Assembly: GCA_025603075.1 (NCBI GenBank)
Contig: MU626399.1
Location: forward strand, 1 to 51,233
Source of the DNA: Neoconidiobolus thromboides FSU 785
Taxonomy: Eukaryota > Entomophthoromycota > Entomophthoromycetes > Entomophthorales > Neoconidiobolaceae
Length of the DNA stretch: 51,233 nucleotides
Reading direction: 5' to 3'
Shown here: positions 36,193 through 47,259 of the stretch, in pieces
Position numbering within the stretch: position 1 is the stretch's first letter
How the letters are laid out: each line of letters starts with the position of its first letter
Translations under genes and position numbers: made by a program
Notes under the pieces: generated by a model
Told to the model about the DNA's origin: nothing
Database searches by the model: none
The model's input: the letters and a program-made list of their open reading frames with translations, nothing else

Positions 36193-36288
36193 GAAGTTGT
36201 TTTTTGGCTTCATTACTTTTTCTATCTTTTAAGCGCTATTTGAGCGGAAAATTTGTTAGTAAAATTCTGAGCATAAAAATACATCCCC
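36193..36288 (-). mobile_element. Short foldback element (MITE-like), TATT duplication
   Basis: About 96 bp, reverse orientation: GAAGTTGTTTTTTGGCTTCAT at the left and AAAAATACATCCCC at the right. TATT at 36189-36192 is repeated at 36289-36292, a direct repeat that supports a 4-bp A/T target duplication. The centre AAGCGCTATTTGAG is intact. Confidence 0.9.
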
Positions 36289-37888
36289 TATTTATAAAAA
36301 CAATGGATACAAATTAAACACTAAGAAAATGGGAATAGCAAAAGGATAAGAGTAACTACACAATTATGAAAAAAAAATTTGATCTTACTTTTATATTAAG
36401 GTTTATCGCAAGGATGTAGAATAACCTTGGTAAAATTTTTTACAGTAGATAAGTCTCTCTTTTGAATAAAAATTCATATTACTGTTGTAACCAGTGATGC
36501 TCATCAATTATTTTAGTAAAACAAATTAAAATAGCTTTCAGTTAAATATTTTTCATTGCTTTTAATTTGTAGTTATATTTATTTAATACAATTTCAATGA
36601 CAAAAAAACTCTTGAGCTTTTTTCATTAGAAAAAATTAACTCAAAGCTAAGAACAGTAAGTGATATTTAACTGTAACCTACTTTGATTTTTTAATAAAAT
36701 GGAAATTGTTATTTAAACAAGATATATTAAACTTTTATAAAAAGTCATTCATATTAGAAGTAAAAAGCATCAATATGATATAAACTAAAATCTAATAGAT
36801 AGCTTGTTAGTTTTCCAACATTAAATAAAAAAATTAGATTATTTCAATTACATTTTGTCCAGTTTTTGGTTTGAAATTGAAAAAATTAGCATCAAAACTG
36901 TTCAACACTATCTTTTTGCACCATCTCACTTGTCACTTTTCTTTCGAATACCCTTGACCTTTTATGTTTTCTAAGATTTTAATACTTTAAATTCTTAAAG
37001 CTTAAAGAACCTTCTATCTTTACCACAAAAACTAAAGTTTTGAAAAGTTCATTATATCAATGTATAAAAGTACCTTAAATAAAGTAAACTGTAATGCTTA
37101 TCATTTGTTAAGTCATCATCATATGAGGATGCTTTTTTAGTTTTATCACTTTTTCCATTTTTAAGCACTATTTTAAGTAAAATAATTGCTAGTAAGATTC
37201 TTGAATAAAAAATATATCCCCATACCAATAAATGGAACATTATTTTTAATAATTTAAAAGAACATTAGTAAATGATTGAAGTAGTAATTACAGAGAATGA
37301 AATATATTTTGTTTAAGATAAAAATAGTCAATAAATTTTTAGAAGCTGACTTCAAGGATTAATTGTAACTAAACTAATTATAACAATTATCTTATTATTC
37401 TATAATTGAAAAGGAGTATTGTTTTTTGATATTTTTTTATTGAAACTTTCATAGTTGAAAGTTTATTAGTTAGTTAATGTAATGAAAATATAAAGCCCGG
37501 AGGCTTTGGCTTTGAAATTTTAAACAGTATTAAAAATATAGATGCATAAAAAGTAGCGTAGTAATGGTCTCCAAGTACTCATTTATTAAGTCATGGTATT
37601 TGATAAATAGAATATTATTAACATTTAAAGAACATGTAAAATGATGTATTGATAATTATGAGAATGAAATATTTTCCTATTTGATATGATTTTAGATTGA
37701 ACAGAATTAATATCAGTTGATTAGAATTTAGTTGAATTATGGTTTTAATTTAAATGGATTTCTTGATAATGTGATTGAATTTAAATTTCAGTAATCATAA
37801 ATAAGAATAACTAATTTGAAAAAGTTAAACTATGAAGAGTATAAATAAAGGTGAGAAAATTTTTATTTAGTATTATTTCAATAAAAAA
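36289..37888. other. 5' region of the metallopeptidase gene, with one foldback element
   Basis: Contains the element at 37125-37221. Two related stretches of about 60 bp, near 37255-37315 and 37619-37680, share the core GAGAATGAAATAT and look like an old duplication. No reading frame. Confidence 0.45.
37125..37221 (-). mobile_element. Short foldback element (MITE-like), diverged
   Basis: About 97 bp, reverse orientation: GAGGATGCTTTTTTAGTTTTATCAC at the left, ATATATCCCC at the right. Flanks ATAT and ATAC are nearly the same. Confidence 0.8.
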
Positions 37889-39756
37889 ATGAAATTCTTT
37901 TTTAATTCTTTATTGATATTAACTCACCTAATATTTGTCAAAGGACAAAGGTAATTTTCATTTCTCTTATTAAATTATCACTCTGATTAACTCAAATTTT
38001 AACACTATCTAGTACTTCGACTAACGAAGTTAATTATTATGAAACTAAAGTGATACGTTATGAAGATCATTGTAAAATTATTTCTGATGGAAAAGTACAA
38101 CAATATCATGGGCTTAATGAAGATACACCAACAATCGTAAAGAAAGGGAAATTAGGTCATATTGAAAAAGGAACTCAATTAATAGATAATTTAAACGTAG
38201 ATTTAATTACTATTATTACTATTAATGAAAGTAATATTAAACAAGAGTTATTTAAAGTATGTGGTAGTTTACCTATAATGGATTTATATACCAGTTCATC
38301 AGAAGCTAAGAATAAACATTCACTAGTTACTCGTTCTACTGATACTACTACTGAAGTTCGAAAATTATTAAATAGTGGTGATCCAAAGAATCGAATTGAT
38401 GTCGTATTTATGGGGGATGGTTATCAACTTAGTGAAAAAGAAAAATTCTTTTCAGATGTTGATTATTTAGTTAAAAAGTTGTTTGAGGGTGTAACATTCA
38501 GTTCCTATTTCCCAATTTATAATGTTTGGGCAGTATATGTAGAATCTAAAGATAGTGGAATAACCAGAGCTAATATTAAAAAAGATACAGCCTTTTCTTT
38601 ATATCGTCCTGGAGAAGAATTAAGAGCTATTTATTATCCTGATGAAACAGTTAACATTATAAATAATTATTGTAAATTAACTGGTGAATTTGCTTGTGAT
38701 TATAAAGTAGTAATTGCTAATGATGAATACTATGGCGGTGTTGGTGGGGACATTATTATATCAACTTCCTCAAAACGTAGTGGTTCAGTTGTATTAAACC
38801 ATGAAATGGGTCATACTTTTGCTGATGTTGGTGATGAATATGATAATTCCTATGCTTATTATGGAGCTAATAGTGAAGAAGTTAAGAATTTTAATGAGGT
38901 CAAATGGAAGCATTGGTTAACAAATTCAACTAATTTAAGAGAAGAACGTAACATTAATAGGTTATTATTATATCCTTGGTATAATTTGAAAAATGGTACA
39001 TTTAAAGCTAATTTTACTTCTGATGGTAATTACAATCGCTGGTATTATAGAATCGGTATTTCAGGTGCAAAAGAAGAAAATAGTATTTCAATTAAAATTG
39101 ATGATGTCATCATCCCATGGAAGTCAGCTGATACAATTGATCGTGTATTTTATGATTATTTTAATGGAGCTTCGGGATTTAGTAAAGGGTTACATACATT
39201 AAGTATCACAAGTAACACTAAAATACCTGAAAATGGACCTTTAAGAATGGTAACTTCAGTTACTTTACATGAATATGGAACAGAAGAAGAATATAAATTT
39301 GATGGTGAAAATTATTCTCTATATCCAACATGGGATGATCATAATATTAAAAGATATCGACCAACAAATGAATATTGTGTAATGAGAAATGTTACTTCAC
39401 CTAGATTTTGTAAGGTTTGCAAAGAATCCCTTTGGTTACAATATCTTAAAAGATTAAATATTATTGATGAGTTAATTGTAAGCAAAAAATGTGGTAAAGT
39501 CAATGTTAAATTAATTCCTTTACAATTCGCTCAGTTTCGCAAACAACCAGAGTTATTTAAAGGAGAAAAGTTTATTGTTAAATGGTTTAAAGATAATGTT
39601 CAAGTAAAAGAATTTGATAATCTATTTGAATTAAATTTGAAGAATAAAGACTCAAAATATTCTGGTAATTGGGCAGTTAAGGTACAATTAATTACACCAG
39701 AGATCAAAAAGGATGATAACAACTTATTGTTTTCAGAGAAAAAATTTATTATTTAA
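37889..39756 (+). CDS. Secreted M64-type metallopeptidase (IgA-peptidase fold), 2 exons
   Basis: Exon 1 (37889-37950) codes for a hydrophobic leader FFFNSLLILTHLIFVKGQ, a clear signal peptide. Exon 2 (38013-39756) carries the rest; the total is about 601 residues. The zinc site is HEMGHTFADVGDEYDN, with His at about 284 and 288 and Glu 285, preceded by the segment SGSVVLNHEMGH. Upstream DPKNRIDVVFMGDGYQLSEKE matches the conserved start of the M64 catalytic domain, and IYNVWAVYVESKDSGI the segment after it. The C-terminal segment EYCVMRNVTSPRFCKVCKE also fits. An M64_N-like region (Ig-like) should occupy the first part. The family includes bacterial IgA1-cleaving enzymes and many fungal members of unknown substrate; here it is most likely a secreted nutrient or host-interaction protease. 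There are no adjacent functionally related genes. Confidence 0.9.
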
Positions 39757-39835
39757 ATAAATTTAATTTTTAATTTATTAGTTATACTATTTCATTATTT
39801 ACGTTGTTACTCTTTGTTTATCATGATCTATTGAT

Positions 39836-39933
39836 GGGGGTGTTTTTTTGACTTCATTACTTTTTCCATCTTTTAAGCGCTATTTTAGTAGAAAAATTGT
39901 TAGCAAAATTCCTAAATACAAAAATACATCCCC
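39836..39933 (-). mobile_element. Short foldback element (MITE-like)
   Basis: About 98 bp, reverse orientation: GGGGGTGTTTTTTTGACTTCATTACTTTTTCC at the left and AAAAATACATCCCC at the right, central AAGCGCTATTTTAG. Flanks are TGAT and AATA, not a clean duplication. It lies 80 bp after the peptidase stop codon and may be inside its 3' UTR. Confidence 0.88.
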
Positions 39934-41169
39934 AATAATTTTAAAAGAATGAAGGTATCGTTGTTTTTGTTTTAACAAAACTTTTATACAAAATGTAAAA
40001 AGTCTTATGGCGTTTTCGATTAAATGCCATCGGACTTCTCAAGTTGTACGTAATCCAGTAAAAACCTGTATTTAAGTCTACATAATAACCCACTGTAGGC
40101 TACTATTTGTCCAAATACCTTAAACAAGGATATTACTAGGGGATATACTAGTAGTTTAACCATAACTAACAAATGTTCATTAGCTTGAATAGTACTTGTA
40201 TTTAGGTAACGATAACTCATAAGATACTAAGTTTATAAATACAGCTATATTCTATAAACAACTGTACAGTAACTAAATACTCATAATTGTTGCAGTCATG
40301 AAGTTTAAACACATAGTTGAGATTGAGTGGCAATATCTAGCCCTAGTTATGCCAAACAACCTCAAAAAAGCTATATTTGATTTGAATATAATTCTAATTA
40401 ATAATTTATTACTATAACTAGTTAAAAGTAATAATACAACTTAGCCAAAAAGTAAAGATTTCTCTAGTTAGTCATACTCTTAATAATAGGTTTAAAAATT
40501 AGACTAAAGTGAGACTAATAAAAAATTGAATTTGGTAACAAAGGCAGAAAATAACTCAAATATAAATTATAAGATGTTAAGCCCTTAATAATGTGACATT
40601 TTACAATAACACATAGTTGACAAAGGGGTAGTGCTATGTTTTGGATTAAAGTAGTGATTGAATGGCTGAATATAAAGAATAATGTTGATGTGCAGCTTCG
40701 GTCTACTTCCTTATTATAAGTATACAGGCATAGAGTTCGAATCAGCTTTTATTCCTTATAGTTCCAGTATCAAATTAAAAAATTTCTTCATCAGCAAGGT
40801 TGAATATACTTTCAAGGAATTGAAAATAAAGCAAGTTCTAGCTACATTTGATACAGATGTATACAAAATACCGATATTTTTCTTAATATCAATATCTATT
40901 TTACTATCGATAACTTCACTAGAAGAAATTACCTAATTATTTTTCAAAATCAAATGCACCAAATAGACTAGACAATATTCCAAAAGCCAAACTAGCAATT
41001 AAAATACATATAATTTTATCTTTTTACACAAACAGTCATCATACTATTTCAATCATTTATATTGGTTTAATGACGTTAACTTAGGAAAGAAATAGCATAA
41101 TAAAGGTACTTTTTGAACAGTTTTTGTTATAAAATTCATATTGCAGGGATTACATTAAACTGATAAATC
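39934..41169. other. Intergenic, contains an old duplicated 3' flank
   Basis: No gene that I accept. About 40640-40940 is similar in order and words to 45230-45460 (TTCCTTATAGTTCCAGTA against CCCCTTATAGTTCCAATA, and an AAGTTCTAG/TTCAAG stretch). This matches the 3' flank of the intact CAR-type receptor gene and indicates that the duplicated block reached beyond the gene. Confidence 0.5.
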
Positions 41170-42190
41170 CTTCATTATTAACAGTATTCTCTTTGTAATT
41201 ACCACTGTTATTTCCAACTTCTAAATCGGAGCTGATGCTATACATTTTCACATTATCTAGATAAACCAAAAGCTACGACTTTATAAAAATAAATCAAATA
41301 ATAAACATACCATCTCCTTTTACATCATTCGATTTATTTTTAATCCTACAGTAAGTCACTTTAATTCTATTATAAACTGTAGGATCACAAAAAAAAACAG
41401 TAAAATTTAAGGTACCAGCTAATAGATAAGTAACATAAGTTAAATGGATTTAAGATAAGGCTAGGCTTATCATTAAAATTGTAACAAATTTGAGATATAA
41501 TTTCAGAAGAATAAGTGATTAACATTATAAGATATAACAATCTAAAAATTCACCAACTTTGAAAAAACAAAAAAATTAGTAATGATACATTCTGCAGCCT
41601 AATTGATTAATGGTCTTGAATGCTTTTGATGAAAATTTAGTATCCTTGTTGAGTTTGTTAGTGTCAGCTAACACAGCTTCTAGAATTGACTTCATAAACA
41701 CAATGTAACGACAACAATGAGATAGGATATGTACTAATAATCTCCAAAATCAAACACTAAAAAGACCCAGCATTTTTATCTGAAATTTCTCTCCCTTAGC
41801 TGGATTTAAATAGCAACTGGTATAACCATTCCAACCAAATTTTCCTAAAGATAATTTTATAAGCTAATGAATTTAACTGCGTATCTATAGAAGTCTACTA
41901 AATGGAGGATATGTAATCAAAAGTGAAAAAAATACAGAAGCTACCCAATAAATAGCTTCAGTTCTTTTAGTAACTGGTTTATCATGAATGAAGATAAACC
42001 GGAGGTCTAAAGCAATAGATACATTCACGAAGGAATAAAGTAACGCAAACACTATTGTAGCCCACCCAAAAAAAAAGTAAAGTGATCCTGTATGAAACTA
42101 AAAGTCATAAGCTAACAACACAGTTTGTGACCTCAAAGATACTCTATTTATAATTTGGCGATCATATATGGCTACAATAAGTCGAATTTA
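41170..42190 (-). pseudogene. Decayed copy of the CAR-type receptor gene
   Basis: Collinear with exons 2 to 5 of the intact gene at 45602-46839, on the same strand. The clearest matches are the start of exon 2 (reads AIYDRQIINRVSLR near 42140-42175; the intact gene has IYDSKLVNRVSLR) and the region of the TVGSHK-like end of helix 7 near 41385 (TGTAGGATCACAAAAAAAAAC). The C-terminal Asn-rich tail can still be traced near 41180-41215. Exon 1 is missing: the similarity ends just before the R2 repeat at 42253. Many stops and indels. The intact gene is the likely source or sister. Confidence 0.75.
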
Positions 42191-42252
42191 AATAATATTA
42201 AAAAATAATGAGTAAGTTTGCTCTTTATTTGTGTGGTTTTACTTTTAAATCA

Positions 42253-42668
42253 AGTTATCATATGAGAATGTTTGAATTAGTTTCATCATTTTATCCAATT
42301 TTTAAATATTTTGTATCTTAAAAACTTCGCTTAAAATTATATAAAATCACATCTTTTATTAAAACAAAAGTACCCAAACACAGTTCTAAATCATTCTATT
42401 ATAGCTCATACTGTAAGTTAGTTGAATTTCTACTAAATATTAAATACATATTCTTATAAAACTTTATTAAGAAACATTTATTATCGACTGTTTTATAACC
42501 AACTGCAGATTTGTTATCAAATAAATAAGCTATTTTAATGTTATAATTATATTATCAATATATTGCTAAGTCAATAATTAGCTTCAAAACTATAATTAGC
42601 CATCCCTATACAATACAAGTAATATAATAATAGTTTTTACATATTATTACAATTACTTGTTCTTTGAC
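42253..42668 (-). repeat. Interspersed repeat R2, copy 2
   Basis: Reverse complement of window bases 1-430. At its 42253 end it begins CATATGAGAATGTTTGAATTAGTTTCATC, which resembles an end of the short foldback elements, so R2 may have arisen around, or be a longer relative of, that element. The other end (TTACTTGTTCTTTGAC) is only 15 bp from the 450-bp repeat copy at 42684. Confidence 0.75.
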
Positions 42669-42683
42669 TATTTATCAACTTAG

Positions 42684-43144
42684 TGTGAAACATCAATTTG
42701 TTAGCCCCATGGTTAATTATAGCATAATAATCGCTTAAGCTGTTGTATTCTCAATTATAGAGACAATTAGTCCTACGCTCTTATTCTGGTTCGCTATGAG
42801 AATTTCTATCTTCGTCTTAAAGAATATTATCTTATTTTAATATTTATACTTCTCGGAGTATAAAAGAGATTCTAAAACATAATAAGTCAAGGCTTTTTGG
42901 CGGCTTTATTAAATGTTCGAGATATCAGGGAATAATTCAGTTAAGTTTTCTTAATAGTATCTTACGTAGATTTTATATTAATATTATGTGTTTTATTTGT
43001 TTTATATAGTCTGTAGCCTATTACGTTTTATTCTTCATAATCCAAGTCTATCTTAGTTACATAAACTAAGACCTTTCGACTTATAGTGTAGTCAACCAAG
43101 CAATAGCTATTTTTGACTCCAAACACTGAGTACCAGATTTCATA
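42684..43144 (+). repeat. 450-bp terminal-type repeat (LTR-like), copy A
   Basis: About 461 bp starting TGTGAAAC and ending ATTTCATA; related copies end ATTTCACA, so the unit has short inverted ends of the TG...CA type usual in LTRs. A TATA box with GGAGTATAAAAGAG sits inside. The opposite-orientation copies are at 44295 and 47260 and a same-orientation copy at 50783. I see no polymerase or gag reading frame next to any copy, so 'solo LTR' and 'non-autonomous DNA element' both remain possible. Confidence 0.75.
42859..42866 (+). promoter_or_regulatory. TATA box inside repeat copy A
   Basis: TATAAAAG within CGGAGTATAAAAGAGATTC. The same string is at 50955-50962 in copy D and, on the minus strand, at 44572-44579 in copy B. 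Copy C has lost it by deletion. Conservation between copies points to a real promoter of the repeat. Confidence 0.55.
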
Positions 43145-43159
43145 TTGGTTATTAATGAT

Positions 43160-44294
43160 TTAAGTAATCTTAAAATTTAATAATCTATTTCTGTCATTCA
43201 ACAAACTACTTACTTGCTTAGTAAATATCGAAAGTTTTAAATTCTCTGTTATCTTCGTAAGGTAAGCTGGGATCGATCTTTTAATTTTTCTATTTTCTAT
43301 AGACTCTATAACTTTAATTGGAGTTATATTGCTTTTTTTTGATGTATCAGATACTGGATAACAATGTAGTTTATTGTTATGTTTAATAAAATGTAAATAC
43401 TTCTTAATGCCTTGCACCTCTATCATTCCTTTCGTATTTTTGTTTCTTTCATACTTTTTAAAAACTATATCTGTTTTCGCATTATTAACAGTCGAGTTAT
43501 TAATTTTATTATGCTCGCAAATAAAAATCTCAAATCTTGAAATTAATTGATCGATATCTTCTATTTTACCTAACGCTTCAAAACTACTTTTCCATTTTGA
43601 AAGGTTTCCAAAATGTCCATCAACTCTACTTTTTCCATAATGCTCAGCAAAAAAATTAAGGTCAACATTCAAACCACTATTTGGGGATGTGTTTTTTTGT
43701 TTAAGAATTTTACTAACAATCCTTCCACTCAAATAGCGCTTAAAAATGAAAAAATAATGAAACTAAAAAACAGCCCCATTTATTTTATGAATTTCTTTAA
43801 ATGTATAATGTATGAACTCTTGGGATCTAAAATGATTTCCTGTATCTGTTCATATATCAATTTTTGTAAACTTTTTAAATAGAAGCTCTGTAGAGATCAA
43901 ATTGATTAAACAATCCCCTGCATATGCTAAATTATGATTCAATATTTCAGATAAATAATCAAAGTAAACTTTGCCTATTGTTTTATCATCTTTTAAATAT
44001 AAAACACCAAAATCTAATACTGATATAGCTTGTTTATTATAACGATCTAAAGTTATTGAATCTGGTCTTATTCCTATTTCCATATTTTGTTCGAAATCCA
44101 AAATTATTATACAACCTTTATTATTTGATTTTTTAATAGTTTCATTAAATATGTTTTTTTGAGTATCAACACAGAATTTATGTAACTTGTATAATTTTTC
44201 TTCATTGAAAATTTCTTCTATCTCTGCTTTGTTTTTTATTGCTGTATTTATTTTATTTTCAAATAACTTTTTTCTAATTGTGTACTGGGCACAT
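43160..44294 (-). pseudogene. C-terminal half of a transposase-like gene
   Basis: Reading from 44294 downward the frame gives CAQYTIRKKLFENK, then CIIILDFEQNMEIGIRPDS, LAYAGDCLINLI, a TGA near 43846, and directly after it TDTGNHFRSQEF. It continues as NFFAEHYGKSRVDGHFGNLSKW and ends at 43160. Order and spacing (DFxxNMxxG, then DTGxHFR, then HGKSxxDGHFG-type motif) match transposase-like proteins I recall from early-diverging fungi and animals, with DDE-like acidic residues; the family name is uncertain. A foldback element (43683-43777) interrupts it. The N-terminal half of the same kind of protein lies at 47705-48362 on the same strand, so the gene was split by the block in between. Inactive. 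Confidence 0.7.
43683..43777 (+). mobile_element. Short foldback element inserted in the transposase-like frame, ATTT duplication
   Basis: 95 bp, left GGGGATGTGTTTTTTTG, right AAAAAACAGCCCC, bordered by ATTT at 43679-43682 and 43778-43781. If the element plus one ATTT is left out, the minus-strand frame on both sides becomes continuous (FKEIHKINSGLNVDLNFF). This fixes both ends of the element and shows the 4-bp target duplication directly. Confidence 0.95.
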
Positions 44295-44757
44295 TGTGAA
44301 ATCTAGTACTCAGTATTTGGAGTCAAAAATAGCTATTGCTTGGTTGACTACACTATAAGTCGAAAGGTCTTAGTTTATGTAACTAAGATAGACTTGGATT
44401 ATGAAGAATAAAACGTAATAGGCTACAGACTATATAGGACAAACAGAATAGACAATACTAATGTAAATCTATGTAAAATACTATTAAGTAAACTTAGTGG
44501 CTTTATTGAATGTATGATATATCAAGGAATAATTCAGTTGAAAAGCCTCGAGCTACTATACCCTGTAAACTCTTTTATACTCCAACAAGTATAAATATCA
44601 AAATGAGAAGATAATATTCTTTGGGATGGAGCTAGAAATTATCATAATAAATCAAACTAAGAACGTGGGATTGATTTTCTCTAAACTCGAGAACACAATA
44701 GCTTAGGGGATTATTATGCTATAATTAACCATGGGACTGGCAAAGCGATATTTCACA
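44295..44757 (-). repeat. 450-bp terminal-type repeat (LTR-like), copy B
   Basis: About 463 bp, TGTGAAATCTAGTACTCAG at its left and GCGATATTTCACA at its right. It is the reverse complement of copy A and in the same orientation as copy C. On its left it borders directly on transposase-like coding sequence. Its TATA box (minus strand) is at 44572-44579. Confidence 0.8.
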
Positions 44758-45601
44758 GGGTTTGACTTTATTTAAAACTGTAAGAGGAATTTTATTGGCT
44801 TAAGCTGCAGTTTTAATAATGGCTCCATGACTAACAGGCTAAACCTTATATTGCAAATAAAAAAGTGTGGCAACTCATTTCACTTTCATGGCAATTATCC
44901 GCAGGTATTACTATAATGATATTCTAAAAAACGAAAAAATACTAAAATTAATAAAAATTCGGTCAATTAACCTAATATTCATATCTGAGAGTAAATTTAA
45001 TAGTTTTAAGGAATACAAAATGAGAACAAAATTATTTATAATTGGAGTATAAATTAAAAAATTAAAAAACGGTCCAATTATAAATAGGGCGAGATTAAGA
45101 ACTTAAATGTGGCATTCAATCCTAATATAGAATTTAATAGGGATTAGCACCATAGCTTAAGAAAAAAGTATTCGAATTCTATGCTTGATATTGATGAATC
45201 AAATTGATATATAACTTTCGTTTGTTTTTTATATTACTATATAAGTAAGGGACTATGACTAATTTCTATCCCCTTATAGTTCCAATATTGAAATATGAAT
45301 TTATTTATTCAAGAGCTTGTGTATACTATCAAGAATTAAAGAAAGGTATATTTTTTATACTAAGGTTGACAGACATGAGCAATATATCTTTTTTCTTACC
45401 TTCCCTGTTTCTTATAGCAACATTTTTCAAAAGCTTAATAATTTCACTAAAGAATTTCTAATTGTAAACAGCTTACTTTAATGGATGGTGATTGCTATAA
45501 ACAATTTTCAAACACCATAAGTTAAACATAATCAAGGAGCTCTTGAAGTAGATAATAAAGCAAAAGAAATATAGAAAATTTCAATGTATAAAGCTAATAC
45601 T
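44758..45601. other. 3' flank of the CAR-type receptor gene
   Basis: No reading frame that I accept. About 45230-45460 has a counterpart at 40640-40940 behind the decayed receptor copy, so it is part of the duplicated block. It includes scattered short frames without features. Confidence 0.5.
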
Positions 45602-46839
45602 TTATAGGAGTTGAATTATATTGGTAAGTGACTGGTTGTTGTTATCAGTACCGTTATTATTACTATTATTATTTGTATTATCTTCTAAACTCAAATTAAT
45701 CCCATACAATTCCAATTGAATTTCATTAGCTAAAAGAACAAAAGATTATTATAAGTAAATGAACTTAAAAAAAATTCTACCATCTTCCTCTACTTCCCTT
45801 TTACTATTTTTAATCCTATTATAAACTGTTCTAATTGCTTTATGTACTGTCGGATCACAAAAAAAAGCAAAAAAATTTAAAGTACCACCGAGTGGGTAAG
45901 TAATATAACTTAGTGCATCTAATGCTTCACTAGCTTCACCAAAATCGTAATAAACTTGAGATATAATACCAGCAGAATAAGCCACTAACATACCTATTGG
46001 ATATAGCAAACTGAAAGCTTAATTAATCACTCAAAAAATACACAATTAAGTAAACTGTTACATTCGATAGCCTAATAACTTGACCGCTTTTGTAGCTTTT
46101 GATGAAAGTTTAGGGTCAATTCTGGATTTATTAGGTCCAGTTATAGATACTTGTCGATTTAGTCTTAAAAACACAATAGTAACAATAACAATAAGATAAA
46201 CAAGTGAAATTGATCTCCAAAGTTGGACCCCAAGTAAATCCAGCATTTTCATTTGATATTCATTTCCGTCAGGTGCAATCATATAACAACCGCCGTAAGA
46301 ATACCATCCGAATCGCCCTAAGGCTTAAAAAGTGTTATGATTTATACCAACCTTTTTTTAATAACAAACTTACCTAATGGTGGAACAGAAATAATAAGCG
46401 AAAGTAATATTGGTACCAACCAGTATCCGACTTCAATTCTCTTTGTAATTTTTTTATTATGAATAAAAATAAGTTGTAAATTAACGCCAATAGATACATT
46501 GATAAAAGAATAAAACAGCGTAGTAGCTACCATATTCCATCCAAAAAAAACGCAAAGAGGACCAGGTCCTTTAGCATAAGGCGTTTTCCATAATGATCCG
46601 GTATGTAACCAAAGATCATAGGCTGCTAAAGCGGTTTGTAATCTCAAGGAAACTCGATTTACTAATTTACTATCATAAATAGCTAATACAAAGATTAATA
46701 TGAATTAGATCAATAGAATTAACTAATTACACATTCCAATCATAAATAAAATATTAATGGATACTAAACAGGCAGAGATGTAAGAGGCTTTTGGTACGTA
46801 TTCTTGAGCTAAATATTGTTGGAGAGTAGATAACTCCAT
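45602..46839 (-). CDS. cAMP-receptor-like (CAR-type) G-protein-coupled receptor, 5 exons
   Basis: Exons 46839-46731, 46682-46374, 46317-46062, 46010-45781 and 45729-45602 join in frame to about 343 residues. Helix 1 is in exon 1, ending near LFMIG; helix 2 and NRVSLRLQTALAAYDLWLH follow. Helix 3 is WNMVATTLFYSFINVSIGVNLQL, helix 4 VGYWLVPILLSLIISVPPLG, then an outer loop WYSYGGCYMI. Helix 5 is in LWRSISLVYLIVIVTIVFL, helix 6 LLYPIGMLVAYSAGIISQVYYDF and helix 7 ITYPLGGTLNFFAFFCDPTVHKAI. The tail is short and rich in Asn (DNTNNNSNNNGTDNNNQS). The pattern fits the Dictyostelium CAR / fungal Git3-like class, not the rhodopsin-like array upstream. Ligand unknown. All five exons are open, so it looks functional despite lying between two repeats of the same orientation (44295 and 47260). 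Confidence 0.85.
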
Positions 46840-47259
46840 AATTTTTATAAATTTAACGAATAAATTATTTTCATTCACTTCTCATTTTATATATGGAGTT
46901 GATTTACTTTATGTTGAATTAGATAATACTAGCTATAGAAATAAATTATCCTGTTTAAAACAATAATATCTTTACATCATTTTTTGTAATTTTTATCTAT
47001 GATAGTTGTTGTTTATATTATTATTGACTTTGAAAAGAACGTACTGAAATATTATGATTTATTTTATTTGAAACTAAAAATTACTAGTAAAATTAAAACA
47101 TTAGATATAAAACAAAAAAGTCATTCTCTTGTTTTTTTATCTTTTAAGCATTTTAAATATTTTTACCAATAAAATTAACTATGTTTATAAATTTATATAC
47201 AATTAATTTAAAACTTTTTTATTCAGGTTTATTATAAAAAATATTATTTTAATGTTTTA
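46840..47259. other. 5' region of the CAR-type receptor gene
   Basis: About 420 bp of AT-rich sequence between the start codon and the next repeat. It must hold the promoter if the gene is expressed from its own sequence; alternatively the repeat at 47260 could drive it, since both are on the minus strand. I see no decisive motif. Confidence 0.45.

Noticed and set aside
38993-39202. Second plus-strand frame inside the M64 gene
   Set aside because: Overlaps a clear conserved domain in another frame; hydrophobic look is due to base composition.
40020-40220. Minus-strand frame of 66 codons
   Set aside because: No start context, no recognisable motif, and no counterpart elsewhere in the window.
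40682-40936. Plus-strand frame of 84 codons with a hydrophobic end
   Set aside because: It lies in the duplicated 3' flank of the CAR-type receptor; the counterpart at 45.2-45.5 kb does not keep the frame or the residues.
43160-43732. A 190-residue protein starting with Met inside the foldback element
   Set aside because: The first residues come from the inserted element; the true frame continues upstream into the transposase-like sequence once the element is left out.
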